Of a stretch of DNA of 11,483 nucleotides, positions 1 through 7,200 are shown piece by piece. The notes under the pieces were generated by a model. That model saw nothing but the letters and a program-made list of their open reading frames with translations, made no database searches and was not told the DNA's origin. Source of the stretch: Flavobacteriaceae bacterium (GTDB lineage Bacteria > Bacteroidota > Bacteroidia > Flavobacteriales > Flavobacteriaceae); contig CANHBE010000059.1 in NCBI GenBank assembly GCA_947458575.1, positions 1 through 11,483 of the forward strand. Direction: 5' to 3'. Numbering within the stretch: the first letter of the stretch is position 1; each line of letters opens with the position of its first letter. The translations under genes and the position numbers were made by a program.

Positions 1-866
1 CGACTGACGGACCAATGCCACAAACACGTGAGCACATCTTGTTGGGTCGTCAGGTAGGTATTCCAAGAATCGTTGTATTCATGAACAAAGTGGATATGGT
101 TGACGATGCTGAGTTGTTAGAGCTTGTTGAAATGGAAATCAGAGATCTATGGTCATTCTATGAGTATGATGGAGATAATGGTCCAGTTGTACAAGGTTCG
201 GCTCTAGGTGGATTGAACAATGATCCTGCTTGGGTACCAAAAATCATCGAATTAATGGAGGCTGTTGACTCATGGATTGAAGAGCCAGTTCGTGACGTTG
301 CAAAACCTTTCTTGATGCCGGTTGAAGACGTATTTACAATTACAGGTCGTGGAACTGTTGCTACAGGTCGTATCGAAACTGGAGTTGCAAACACTGGAGA
401 TCCTGTTGAAATCATTGGAATGGGAGCTGATAAATTGACTTCTACAATCACAGGAGTTGAGATGTTCCGTAAAATCCTTGATAGAGGTGAAGCTGGAGAT
501 AACGTAGGATTACTTTTGAGAGGTATCGATAAAGCTGATATCAAAAGAGGTATGGTTATCATTAAGCCAGGTTCAGTAAAGCCACACGCTAAATTCAAAG
601 CTGAGGTTTATATCTTGAAGAAAGAAGAAGGTGGTCGTCACACACCATTCCACAATAACTACAGACCACAGTTTTATGTACGTACTACTGACGTAACTGG
701 AGTTATTACACTTCCTTCTGGAGTGGAAATGGTAATGCCAGGTGATAACTTAACTATTGAAGTTGCTTTGTTGAGTCCAATCGCGATGAACGTAGGTTTG
801 CGTTTCGCTATCCGTGAAGGTGGTAGAACGGTTGGTGCTGGTCAGGTTACTGAAATTTTAGAGTAA
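1..866 (+). CDS. tuf: Elongation factor Tu, 3' part (N-terminus outside the window)
   Basis: EF-Tu is the cytoplasmic GTPase that carries aminoacyl-tRNA to the ribosomal A site. The reading frame is open from base 3 and stops with TAA at 864-866. The first visible residues, TDGPMPQTREH, match E. coli EF-Tu from about residue 108, so roughly 107 N-terminal residues with the P-loop and switch regions lie upstream. The ATG at 15 is internal (the M of GPMPQTR), not a start. Visible are the G4 motif NKVD, the G5 motif GSAL, the domain 2 entry (PFLMPVEDVFTITGRGTV) and domain 3 (GGRHTPF, YRPQFYVRTTDVTG, and the end REGGRTVGAG). Positions that bind kirromycin in E. coli (L120, Q124, Y160, Q329, A375 by alignment) keep the same residues. 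An intrinsic terminator follows. Identity is certain; only the 5' end is missing. Confidence 0.98.
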   Translation, partial: TDGPMPQTREHILLGRQVGIPRIVVFMNKVDMVDDAELLELVEMEIRDLWSFYEYDGDNGPVVQGSALGGLNNDPAWVPKIIELMEAVDSWIEEPVRDVAKPFLMPVEDVFTITGRGTVATGRIETGVANTGDPVEIIGMGADKLTSTITGVEMFRKILDRGEAGDNVGLLLRGIDKADIKRGMVIIKPGSVKPHAKFKAEVYILKKEEGGRHTPFHNNYRPQFYVRTTDVTGVITLPSGVEMVMPGDNLTIEVALLSPIAMNVGLRFAIREGGRTVGAGQVTEILE

Positions 867-885
867 TTTATTGAAATAATCATAG

Positions 886-922
886 AGCCAGCAGATAGCC
901 AATTGGTAATCTGCTGGCTTTT
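886..922 (+). terminator. Intrinsic terminator after tuf, directly before tRNA-Trp
   Basis: A perfect 11-bp inverted repeat, AGCCAGCAGAT (886-896) against ATCTGCTGGCT (909-919), encloses a 12-base loop. The 3' arm runs into a short T tract (919-922). It lies 19 bases after the tuf stop codon and ends 3 bases before the 5' end of tRNA-Trp. The stem is GC-rich and convincing. The T tract is short, so some read-through into the tRNA and secE-nusG is likely. The hairpin could also help position 5' processing of the tRNA. Confidence 0.8.
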
Positions 923-925
923 ACT

Positions 926-996
926 ACGGGCGTAGTTCAAGGGTAGAATAGCGGTCTCCAAAACCGTTGATGGGAGTTCGAATCTCTCCGCCCGTG
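926..996 (+). tRNA. tRNA-Trp, anticodon CCA
   Basis: A full cloverleaf of 71 bases can be folded. The acceptor stem ACGGGCG (926-932) pairs with CGCCCGT (989-995). The D arm is GTTC/GAAT (935-938/946-949). The anticodon stem GCGGT/ACCGT (951-955/963-967) has loop CTCCAAA with anticodon CCA at 958-960. The variable loop has 4 bases. The T arm GGGAG/CTCTC (972-976/984-988) has loop TTCGAAT. G at 996 is the discriminator base, as expected for bacterial tRNA-Trp, and the first pair is A-U as in E. coli tRNA-Trp. The following bases are CAA, so the 3' CCA is not encoded and must be added by the CCA-adding enzyme. The gene sits between the tuf terminator and secE, only 11 bases before the secE start, so it is probably cut out of a longer transcript. 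Confidence 0.97.
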
Positions 997-1007
997 CAAA
1001 TAAAACA

Positions 1008-1208
1008 ATGACAATGAAAGTTGGAAAATATATTTCAGAAGCTTTTGAAGAATTAAAGACTAATACTACTTGGCCGGAATGGGCGGAGGTACAAAGACTA
1101 ACGATAGTGGTGGCAGTCTTTTCTGTACTTTTTGCTATGGCAACTTGGGGTGTTGATGAACTGTGCGCAAGTTTAATCGCTAACATTTTTAGTTGGTTGA
1201 AAGCCTAA
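1008..1208 (+). CDS. secE: Preprotein translocase subunit SecE
   Basis: SecE is the small, essential clamp subunit of the SecYEG channel in the inner membrane. The 66-residue product is the short, single-span form usual in this phylum. A charged amphipathic N-terminal helix (KVGKYISEAFEELKTN) leads to the conserved TTWPEW hinge at residues 20-25. One hydrophobic segment follows at about residues 31-49, then a second moderately hydrophobic stretch to the C-terminus. Two in-frame ATGs compete: 1008 and 1014 (starting MKVGKY, 64 residues). The later one resembles the usual start of relatives. No Shine-Dalgarno sequence decides between them; both are preceded by ACA. The gene follows tRNA-Trp by 11 bases and precedes nusG by 11 bases, the widely conserved secE-nusG pair. 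Confidence 0.93.
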   Translation: MTMKVGKYISEAFEELKTNTTWPEWAEVQRLTIVVAVFSVLFAMATWGVDELCASLIANIFSWLKA

Positions 1209-1219
1209 TTTAAGTGGTG

Positions 1220-1771
1220 ATGACAGAAAGTAATGTGAAAAAGTGGTACGTAGTCAGAGCGGTGAGCGGACAAGAGAATAAAGTAAAAGCTTATATCGAA
1301 ACCGAGATCAACCGTTTGGGAATGAGTGATTATATTTCTCAAGTGCTTGTGCCGACAGAAAAAGTCGTGCAAGTACGTGATGGGAAAAAAATCACTAAGG
1401 ATAAAGTGTATTTTCCGGGTTACGTCATGATTGAAGCAAATTTGGCTGGTGAGATACCGCACATCATTAAGTCTATCACGAGTGTTATCGGATTCTTAGG
1501 AGAAGTAAAAGGTGGTGATCCGGTTCCTTTGAGAATGTCAGAAGTAAATAGAATGCTTGGAAAAGTAGATGAGTTAGCAGTTAAAACAGATACTCATGCA
1601 ATACCTTTCAATGTGGGAGAAACAATTAAGGTTGTTGATGGACCTTTCAATGGATTCAATGGTACTGTTGAGAAAATCAATGAAGAAAAGCGTAAACTCG
1701 AAGTAATGGTGAAGATTTTTGGTCGAAAAACGCCATTAGAGCTGAGTTTTATGCAAGTTGAAAAAGTATAA
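1220..1771 (+). CDS. nusG: Transcription termination/antitermination factor NusG
   Basis: NusG binds the clamp of RNA polymerase, suppresses pausing and, in characterised bacteria, contacts Rho or ribosomal protein S10. From ATG at 1220 the protein has 183 residues, a normal length. The NGN domain covers about residues 8-115, opening with the hallmark KKWYVVRAVSGQENKV and containing the VYFPGYVMIEA strand. The KOW domain is at about 130-183, with VGETIKVVDGPFNGFNGTV. Two in-frame GTG codons at 1214 and 1217 would add two residues. I prefer the ATG because MTESNVKKWY is typical and GTG starts so close to the secE stop have no other support. It is translated with secE from one transcript, and a U-tract hairpin follows before rplK. 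Confidence 0.96.
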   Translation: MTESNVKKWYVVRAVSGQENKVKAYIETEINRLGMSDYISQVLVPTEKVVQVRDGKKITKDKVYFPGYVMIEANLAGEIPHIIKSITSVIGFLGEVKGGDPVPLRMSEVNRMLGKVDELAVKTDTHAIPFNVGETIKVVDGPFNGFNGTVEKINEEKRKLEVMVKIFGRKTPLELSFMQVEKV

Positions 1772-1792
1772 TTTGTTACACTATTATAAACC

Positions 1793-1829
1793 GCAACAAT
1801 CGGCTTCCAAAGATTGTTGTAAATTTTTT
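1793..1829 (+). promoter_or_regulatory. Hairpin with T tract in the rplK leader (attenuator-like)
   Basis: CAACAATC (1794-1801) pairs perfectly with GATTGTTG (1812-1819) around a 10-base loop, with an added G-T pair at 1793/1820. Three A residues and then six T residues follow (1824-1829), and the rplK ATG is 8 bases further on. It has the layout of an intrinsic terminator, but the stem is AT-rich and the T run starts four bases after it, so termination would be weak. It could instead be a leader element through which L1 controls rplK-rplA, as L1 does in E. coli. I cannot see a clear copy of the L1 binding site, so that is speculation. Confidence 0.5.
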
Positions 1830-1836
1830 AAAAACA

Positions 1837-2283
1837 ATGGCTAAAGAGATTAGTAAAGTAGTTAAACTACAAGTTAAGGGAGGTGCCGCGAATCCATCGC
1901 CACCGGTTGGACCTGCTCTTGGAGCTGCTGGTGTTAATATCATGGAGTTCTGTAAGCAATTTAATGCTAGAACCCAAGATAAAGCCGGTAAAGTGTGTCC
2001 CGTACAGATTACGGTATACAAAGACAAATCATTTGATTTTGTTGTCAAAACTCCTCCTGCTGCTGTTCAGTTAATGGACGCGGCAAAGCTAAAGTCTGGT
2101 TCCGGTGAACCGAATCGTAAAAAAGTGGCAAGTGTTACTTGGGACCAAATCAAAGCAATTGCTGATGATAAGATGGTCGATTTGAATGCATTCACAATTG
2201 AGTCTGCTATGAGTATGATCGCTGGAACAGCTAGATCTATGGGTATAACTGTAAGTGGGGAATCTCCTCTAAAAAAAGCGTAA
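1837..2283 (+). CDS. rplK: 50S ribosomal protein L11
   Basis: L11 binds the GTPase-associated region of 23S rRNA at the base of the L7/L12 stalk and is needed for factor-dependent steps and for the stringent response sensor RelA. The 148-residue protein has the expected two domains. The N-terminal domain holds the proline-rich segment ANPSPPVGPALG (P20, P22, P23, P26), where thiostrepton-resistance changes are known in other bacteria; all these prolines are kept. The C-terminal rRNA-binding domain includes KTPPAAV, SGSGEPN and the closing IAGTARSMGI at about residues 128-137. The ATG at 1837 is preceded by an A-rich stretch, not a Shine-Dalgarno sequence. The gap to rplA is only 3 bases, which suggests coupled translation. 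Confidence 0.98.
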   Translation: MAKEISKVVKLQVKGGAANPSPPVGPALGAAGVNIMEFCKQFNARTQDKAGKVCPVQITVYKDKSFDFVVKTPPAAVQLMDAAKLKSGSGEPNRKKVASVTWDQIKAIADDKMVDLNAFTIESAMSMIAGTARSMGITVSGESPLKKA

Positions 2284-2286
2284 GAC

Positions 2287-2976
2287 ATGGCAAGATTAAC
2301 GAAAAAACAAAAAGAGGCTGCTGCAAAGATTGAGAAGAACAAATTGTATTCATTGAAAGATGCTTCGGCATTAATCAAACAAGTTGCTTCTGCAAAATTT
2401 GACGAGTCAGTAGATATTGCTGTTAAATTGGGTGTTGACCCCAGAAAGGCAAATCAAATGGTAAGAGGTGTAGTAACTTTACCACACGGTACAGGTAAAG
2501 ATGTAAGAGTACTTGCGTTAGTTACACCTGATAAAGAAGCTGAAGCTAAAGCTGCTGGTGCAGACCACGTGGGTTTAGATGATTACTTACAAAAAATTAA
2601 AGATGGTTGGACAGATATTGATGTAATCATAACTATGCCTGCTGTAATGGGTAAACTTGGTCCGTTAGGTCGTATTTTAGGACCAAGAGGATTGATGCCA
2701 AACCCTAAGACAGGTACTGTAACAATGGAAGTTGGCAAAGCTGTTTCCGATGTTAAATCTGGTAAAATCGACTTTAAAGTAGATAAAACGGGTATTGTTC
2801 ATGCCGGAATTGGAAGAGTTTCTTTCGATGCCGATAAGATTAATGACAATGCTCATGAAATTATTCAAACCTTAATTAAACTTAAACCAACTGCGGCGAA
2901 AGGAACTTACATCAAAAGCATTCACTTGTCAAGTACAATGAGTCCTGCGATTGCCTTAGATCCTAAAGCAGTATAA
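2287..2976 (+). CDS. rplA: 50S ribosomal protein L1
   Basis: L1 forms the mobile L1 stalk that contacts deacylated tRNA leaving through the E site. In several bacteria it also represses its own operon by binding mRNA. The product has 229 residues, the usual length. The family signature runs from about residue 117 to 141, with MPAVMGKLGPLGRILG followed by PRGLMPNPKTGTV. The two-domain layout is intact: domain I at both termini and domain II in the middle. It follows rplK by 3 bases and precedes rplJ by 22 bases. That short second gap leaves no room for a separate L10-type leader in front of rplJ. Confidence 0.98.
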   Translation: MARLTKKQKEAAAKIEKNKLYSLKDASALIKQVASAKFDESVDIAVKLGVDPRKANQMVRGVVTLPHGTGKDVRVLALVTPDKEAEAKAAGADHVGLDDYLQKIKDGWTDIDVIITMPAVMGKLGPLGRILGPRGLMPNPKTGTVTMEVGKAVSDVKSGKIDFKVDKTGIVHAGIGRVSFDADKINDNAHEIIQTLIKLKPTAAKGTYIKSIHLSSTMSPAIALDPKAV

Positions 2977-2998
2977 TTGGTAGTTAAACTATTTTATT

Positions 2999-3514
2999 AT
3001 GACTAGAGAAGAGAAATCAAGAGTTATTGAAGATTTAACTGCACAGTTAGCGGAATCGAATGTTGTTTATTTAGCAGACATTTCTGGTTTGAATGCAGAA
3101 ACTACTTCCAATTTAAGAAGAGCTTGTTTTAAAGCTGGAATTCAATTAGCGGTAGTGAAAAACACCTTGCTTGAAAAAGCAATGGGTGCCTCTGATAATG
3201 ACTATGGCGATTTGCCATCAGTTCTTAAAGGAAATACTTCAATTCTAATTGCAGAGAACGGGAACGCTCCTGCGAAGATCATTAAGGAATTCCGCAAAAA
3301 GTCAGATAAGCCTCTTCTAAAGGGTGCTTTCATTCACCAAGCGGTATTTATCGGAGATAACCAATTAGACGCATTAGTAGCGCTTAAGTCTAAAGAGGAA
3401 GTTATTGGAGAAATCATCGGATTACTTCAGTCTCCTGCTAAGAATGTGGTTTCTGCGCTTAAATCAAGCGGTGGTAAATTGGCTGGAGTTCTTAAAACAT
3501 TGTCTGAAAGATAG
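2999..3514 (+). CDS. rplJ: 50S ribosomal protein L10
   Basis: L10 anchors dimers of L7/L12 to 23S rRNA and so builds the flexible stalk that recruits translation GTPases. The 171-residue protein starts MTREEKSRVIEDL and holds the typical NLRRACFKAGIQLAVVKNTL segment with the conserved VVKNTLL motif. The C-terminal part, from about residue 135, is helical (GEIIGLLQSPAKNVVSAL and onward) and is the expected platform for L7/L12. It ends with TAG. The ATG is preceded by a T/A-rich stretch with no Shine-Dalgarno sequence. A 66-base gap separates it from rplL. Confidence 0.97.
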   Translation: MTREEKSRVIEDLTAQLAESNVVYLADISGLNAETTSNLRRACFKAGIQLAVVKNTLLEKAMGASDNDYGDLPSVLKGNTSILIAENGNAPAKIIKEFRKKSDKPLLKGAFIHQAVFIGDNQLDALVALKSKEEVIGEIIGLLQSPAKNVVSALKSSGGKLAGVLKTLSER

Positions 3515-3518
3515 ACAA

Positions 3519-3552
3519 TTGAAATACGCGCGCACTTTATAAATTATATTTT
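3519..3552 (+). promoter_or_regulatory. Possible promoter for rplL (Bacteroidota-type, weak)
   Basis: The gap before rplL contains TTG (3519-3521) and, 23 bases later, TATATTTT (3545-3552). These resemble the known Bacteroidota sigma consensus of a TTTG/TTG box near -33 and TAnnTTTG near -7, with the final G not matched. A start site would fall near 3558-3562, about 20 bases ahead of the rplL ATG. An extra promoter would help make L7/L12 in the several copies needed per ribosome. In an AT-rich spacer such matches arise by chance, so this is tentative. Confidence 0.25.
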
Positions 3553-3580
3553 ACAAACTATTAAAAAAACGGTAGAAAAA

Positions 3581-3961
3581 ATGGCAGATTTAAATCAATT
3601 CGCAGAACAATTAGTTAACTTAACTGTAAAAGAAGTTAATGAATTAGCAACAATCTTAAAAGAACAATACGGAATCGAACCTGCTGCTGCTGCAGTAGCT
3701 GTAGCTGCTGGTCCAGCTGCTGGTGGTGATTCTGGAGCTGCTGAAGAGCAAACAGCTTTCACAGTATTATTGAAAGATGCTGGTGCTTCTAAATTGGCAG
3801 TAGTAAAAGCAGTTAAAGAATTAACTGGTTTGGGTCTTAAAGAAGCAAAAGATTTAGTAGATGCAGCTCCATCTAACATCAAAGAAGGTGTTACAAAAGA
3901 TGAAGCTGAAGGTCTTAAAAAATCTTTAGAAGAAGCTGGAGCTGTAGTTGAGCTAAAATAA
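3581..3961 (+). CDS. rplL: 50S ribosomal protein L7/L12
   Basis: L7/L12 is the multicopy stalk protein that recruits and activates EF-Tu, EF-G and other translation GTPases. The product has 126 residues with the three usual parts. The N-terminal dimerisation domain (about residues 1-32) binds L10. A flexible hinge rich in Ala, Gly and Val covers about 33-56. The C-terminal domain carries the factor-binding signature KLAVVKAVKELTGLGLKEAK at about residues 71-90 and ends EEAGAVVELK. The hinge is coded largely by GCT, a sign of strong codon bias in a highly expressed gene. The start is preceded by a run of A residues and no Shine-Dalgarno sequence. A strong terminator-like hairpin begins 23 bases after the stop. 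Confidence 0.98.
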   Translation: MADLNQFAEQLVNLTVKEVNELATILKEQYGIEPAAAAVAVAAGPAAGGDSGAAEEQTAFTVLLKDAGASKLAVVKAVKELTGLGLKEAKDLVDAAPSNIKEGVTKDEAEGLKKSLEEAGAVVELK

Positions 3962-3984
3962 GCTCGATTCGGTTTTTAGAACTA

Positions 3985-4029
3985 GGTTTAGGCCTTGGAC
4001 AGAGACGTCCAAAGGCCTAAACCATTTTT
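3985..4029 (+). terminator. Strong terminator/attenuator between rplL and rpoB
   Basis: GGTTTAGGCCTTGGAC (3985-4000) pairs with the arm at 4007-4023 across a 6-base loop. This makes a 16-bp stem with a single bulged A in the 3' arm. One A and five T residues follow (4025-4029). The reverse strand has no matching T run, so the signal is directional. In E. coli the rplL-rpoB junction is also a partial terminator that lowers polymerase subunit synthesis relative to ribosomal proteins. The same role is likely here by analogy, either with read-through or with a new start for rpoB. Confidence 0.85.
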
Positions 4030-4044
4030 CGTATAATTAAATTA

Positions 4045-4077
4045 TGACCTGATTTAATTGTGCAATTAATAGGGTCA
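4045..4077 (+). promoter_or_regulatory. Two-tier hairpin in the rpoB leader
   Basis: An outer stem TGACC (4045-4049) with GGTCA (4073-4077) encloses an inner inverted repeat TTAATTG (4054-4060) with CAATTAA (4063-4069). Internal loops of 4 and 3 bases separate them. The inner repeat has only two bases between its arms, so the last pair would open to a four-base loop in RNA. No T run follows, so it is not a terminator. It could be an RNA structure or, as DNA, a palindromic binding site. The function is unknown. Confidence 0.45.
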
Positions 4078-4095
4078 AACACCTTAAAATGTAAG

Positions 4096-4151
4096 CAATA
4101 CGAAGAAAAAAGCAGACTAAAGATACTCGAGTTTGCTTTTAAGAGGTATTG
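4096..4151 (+). promoter_or_regulatory. Extended stem-loop in the rpoB leader, possible cis-regulatory RNA
   Basis: The inner stem pairs AAAAGCAGACT (4108-4118) with AGTTTGCTTTT (4130-4140): 11 pairs, one of them G-U, around an 11-base loop (4119-4129). Below it, CAATAC (4096-4101) pairs with GTATTG (4146-4151). The purine-only internal loop between the two stems is GAAGAA on one side and AAGAG on the other. Two stacked stems with a purine-rich internal loop are more than expected from a random spacer and recall leader RNAs that bind a protein. No known family is recognised. The structure ends 75 bases before the rpoB start. Confidence 0.45.
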
Positions 4152-4172
4152 GTTATTAAAAGAAAGTATCAA

Positions 4173-4204
4173 TTGAAATGTGTTTCAACACGAAATTACT
4201 TTTT
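4173..4204 (+). promoter_or_regulatory. Possible rpoB promoter overlapping alternative small hairpins
   Basis: TTG (4173-4175) and TACTTTTT (4197-4204), 21 bases apart, resemble the Bacteroidota -33 and -7 boxes (TTTG/TTG and TAnnTTTG), with the final G missing. A start site would lie near 4210, giving a short leader before the rpoB ATG at 4227. The same bases form TTGAAA (4173-4178) pairing with TTTCAA (4183-4188). An overlapping alternative, GTGT (4180-4183) with ACAC (4188-4191), excludes the first. Promoter and RNA-structure readings are both weak without expression data. Confidence 0.3.
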
Positions 4205-4226
4205 TTAATCAAAATTTTGTCCATTG

Positions 4227-7200
4227 ATGATAACAAATCAGACTGAAAGATTGAATTTTGCCTCAACCAAGAACATTCCTGACTACCCGGATTTTTTAGA
4301 TGTTCAGGTTAAATCTTTTAAGGATTTCTTCCAATTGGAAACCAAATCTGACGAAAGAGGCAACGAAGGTTTATACAATACCTTCATGGAAAATTTTCCA
4401 ATAACAGATACAAGAAACAACTTCGTTCTGGAGTTTCTCGATTACTTTGTTGATCCACCAAGATACACAATTCAAGAGTGTATTGAAAGAGGTTTGACTT
4501 ACAGCGTGCCGTTGAAGGCCAGACTTAAACTCTACTGTACTGATCCGGAGCACGAAGATTTCGAAACGATAGTGCAAGATGTTTATTTGGGTACAATTCC
4601 TTACATGACACCAAGCGGTACATTCGTAATCAACGGAGCGGAGCGCGTAGTTGTATCACAATTGCACCGTTCGCCTGGTGTTTTCTTCGGACAATCCTTC
4701 CATGCAAATGGAACTAAATTATACTCTGCCCGAGTGATTCCATTCAAAGGATCTTGGATAGAATTTGCTACCGATATTAATAGCGTTATGTATGCGTATA
4801 TCGATAGAAAGAAAAAATTACCTGTAACCACTTTATTCCGTGCAATCGGATTTGAAAGAGATAAGGATATCTTAGAGATATTTGACTTGGCTGAGGAAAT
4901 AAAGGTTTCTAAAACAGGACTGAAAAAATATATTGGTAGAAAATTAGCTGCCCGTGTTTTGAATACTTGGCACGAAGATTTTGTGGATGAGGATACTGGC
5001 GAAGTTGTTTCTATCGAACGTAATGAGATTATCCTTGATAGAGATACCATTATTGATAAAGATAATGTGGAAGAAATCATTGACTCAAACGTGAAGTCTA
5101 TTTTGTTGCATAAAGAAAGCACCACTCAAGCTGACTACAGTATTATTCACAATACGCTTCAAAAAGACCCAACCAATTCAGAAAAAGAAGCCGTTGAGCA
5201 CATTTACAGACAATTGCGTAACGCAGAACCGCCTGATGAAGAAACTGCTCGAGGTATTATAGATAAATTGTTCTTCTCCGACCAACGATACAACTTAGGT
5301 GAGGTGGGTCGATATAGAATGAACAAAAAACTGAACTTAGATATCCCAATGGAAAAGCAAGTCTTAACCAAAGAGGATATTATAACCATCGTAAAATATT
5401 TGATTGAACTAATCAACTCTAAAGCAGAGATTGATGATATCGATCACTTGTCTAACCGACGTGTTAGAACTGTTGGCGAGCAATTGTCACAGCAGTTTGG
5501 CGTTGGTTTGGCACGTATGGCTAGAACCATTCGTGAAAGAATGAACGTTAGAGATAACGAAGTCTTCACACCTATCGATTTGATTAATGCAAAAACATTA
5601 TCGTCAGTTATCAATTCTTTCTTCGGAACCAATCAGTTATCTCAGTTTATGGATCAAACGAATCCACTTGCTGAGATTACCCACAAAAGAAGACTATCGG
5701 CTCTCGGGCCAGGTGGACTTTCTAGAGAAAGAGCCGGATTTGAGGTGCGTGACGTTCATTACACGCACTACGGACGTTTATGTCCAATCGAAACACCGGA
5801 AGGACCAAATATCGGTTTGATTTCTTCTCTTGGCGTTTACGCGAAAGTAAACGGAATGGGATTCATCGAAACACCATATCGAAAAGTAACTGGTGGTAAA
5901 GTCGACTTGAATGCTGCACCAGTATACTTAAGCGCAGAGGAAGAGGAAGGCAAAATGATTGCTCAAGCCAACATTGAAATGGATAATTCCGGAAAAATTA
6001 CCGCAGATAAGGTAATTGCCAGAGAAGAAGGTGACTTCCCAGTTGTCGATCCAGGACAAGTGCACTATACTGACGTTGCTCCAAATCAAATCGCTTCCAT
6101 TTCAGCTTCGTTGATTCCTTTCTTGGAACACGATGATGCGAACCGCGCCTTAATGGGATCGAACATGATGCGTCAAGCCGTACCATTATTGCGTCCGGAA
6201 GCACCAATTGTAGGAACAGGTTTGGAAAGACAGGTAGCGTCTGATTCACGTGTATTGATTAATGCAGAAGGTCATGGTGTTGTAGAATATGTCGATGCAA
6301 ACATCATCACCATTAAGTACGATCGTTCAGAAGAGGAGAGAATGGTGAGTTTTGAACCTGATGAGAAGACGTATAACCTTATCAAATTCAGAAAAACCAA
6401 TCAAAGCACTAGCATCAACCTAAAGCCTATCGTTAGAAAAGGTGATCGCGTTGTTCCTGGTCAGGTTTTGTCTGAAGGTTATGCAACTCAAAATGGGGAA
6501 TTAGCTCTGGGAAGGAACCTCAAAGTGGCGTTCATGCCATGGAAAGGTTACAATTTCGAAGATGCAATTGTGATTTCTGAAAAAGTCGTTCGCGATGATA
6601 TTTTCACTTCTATTCATATCGATGACTATTCTCTCGAAGTACGTGATACTAAATTAGGTAACGAAGAACTTACCAACGATATTCCAAACGTTTCGGAAGA
6701 AGCTACTAAAGATTTGGACGAAAATGGTATGATTAGAATTGGAGCAGAGGTTAAACCTGGAGACATCCTAATTGGTAAGATTACACCAAAAGGTGAATCA
6801 GACCCAACGCCTGAAGAGAAACTACTTCGCGCCATCTTTGGTGATAAAGCCGGAGATGTGAAAGATGCCTCTTTGAAAGCATCACCATCACTTCATGGCG
6901 TTGTACTTGACAAAAAGTTATTTGCCCGTGCGGTAAAAGATAAGCGCAAACGAACTCAAGATAAAGACGCTTTGGGCACTTTGGAAATGGAGTTCGAAAC
7001 GAAATTTGTTGAGTTGAAAGACAAATTAGTTGAAAAACTATTCTTAATCGTTAATGGAAAGACTTCTCAAGGTGTCATGAATGATCTTGGTGAAGAAGTT
7101 TTACCAAAAGGGAAGAAATACACACAAAAAATGTTGTACGCTGTTGAAGATTTTGCACACCTAAGCTCAGGCCAATGGGTTGCAGATGAAGCAACAAATA

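Noticed and set aside
158..598. Minus-strand open frame of 146 codons inside tuf
   Set aside because: It lies wholly antisense to a highly conserved gene with strong codon bias, which often leaves a long opposite frame open.
842..1186. Minus-strand open frame of 114 codons across tRNA-Trp and secE
   Set aside because: It runs antisense to the tRNA and to secE, has no recognisable protein features, and is explained as a shadow of conserved + strand genes.
3680..3730. GCT-rich stretch in rplL as a microsatellite
   Set aside because: It encodes the normal Ala/Gly/Val hinge of L7/L12 in the gene's preferred codons.
4032..4037. TATAAT as a sigma-70 -10 box after the rplL terminator
   Set aside because: The matching -35 would fall within the terminator stem, and Bacteroidota use a different consensus; A/T-rich chance match.
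4224..4226. TTG as the rpoB start
   Set aside because: The ATG follows immediately in frame at 4227 and is the more likely start; TTG only extends the frame by one codon.
4601..5125. Minus-strand open frame of 174 codons inside rpoB
   Set aside because: Its serine-rich, low-complexity translation is typical of reading a conserved gene backwards; no start context or domain supports it.
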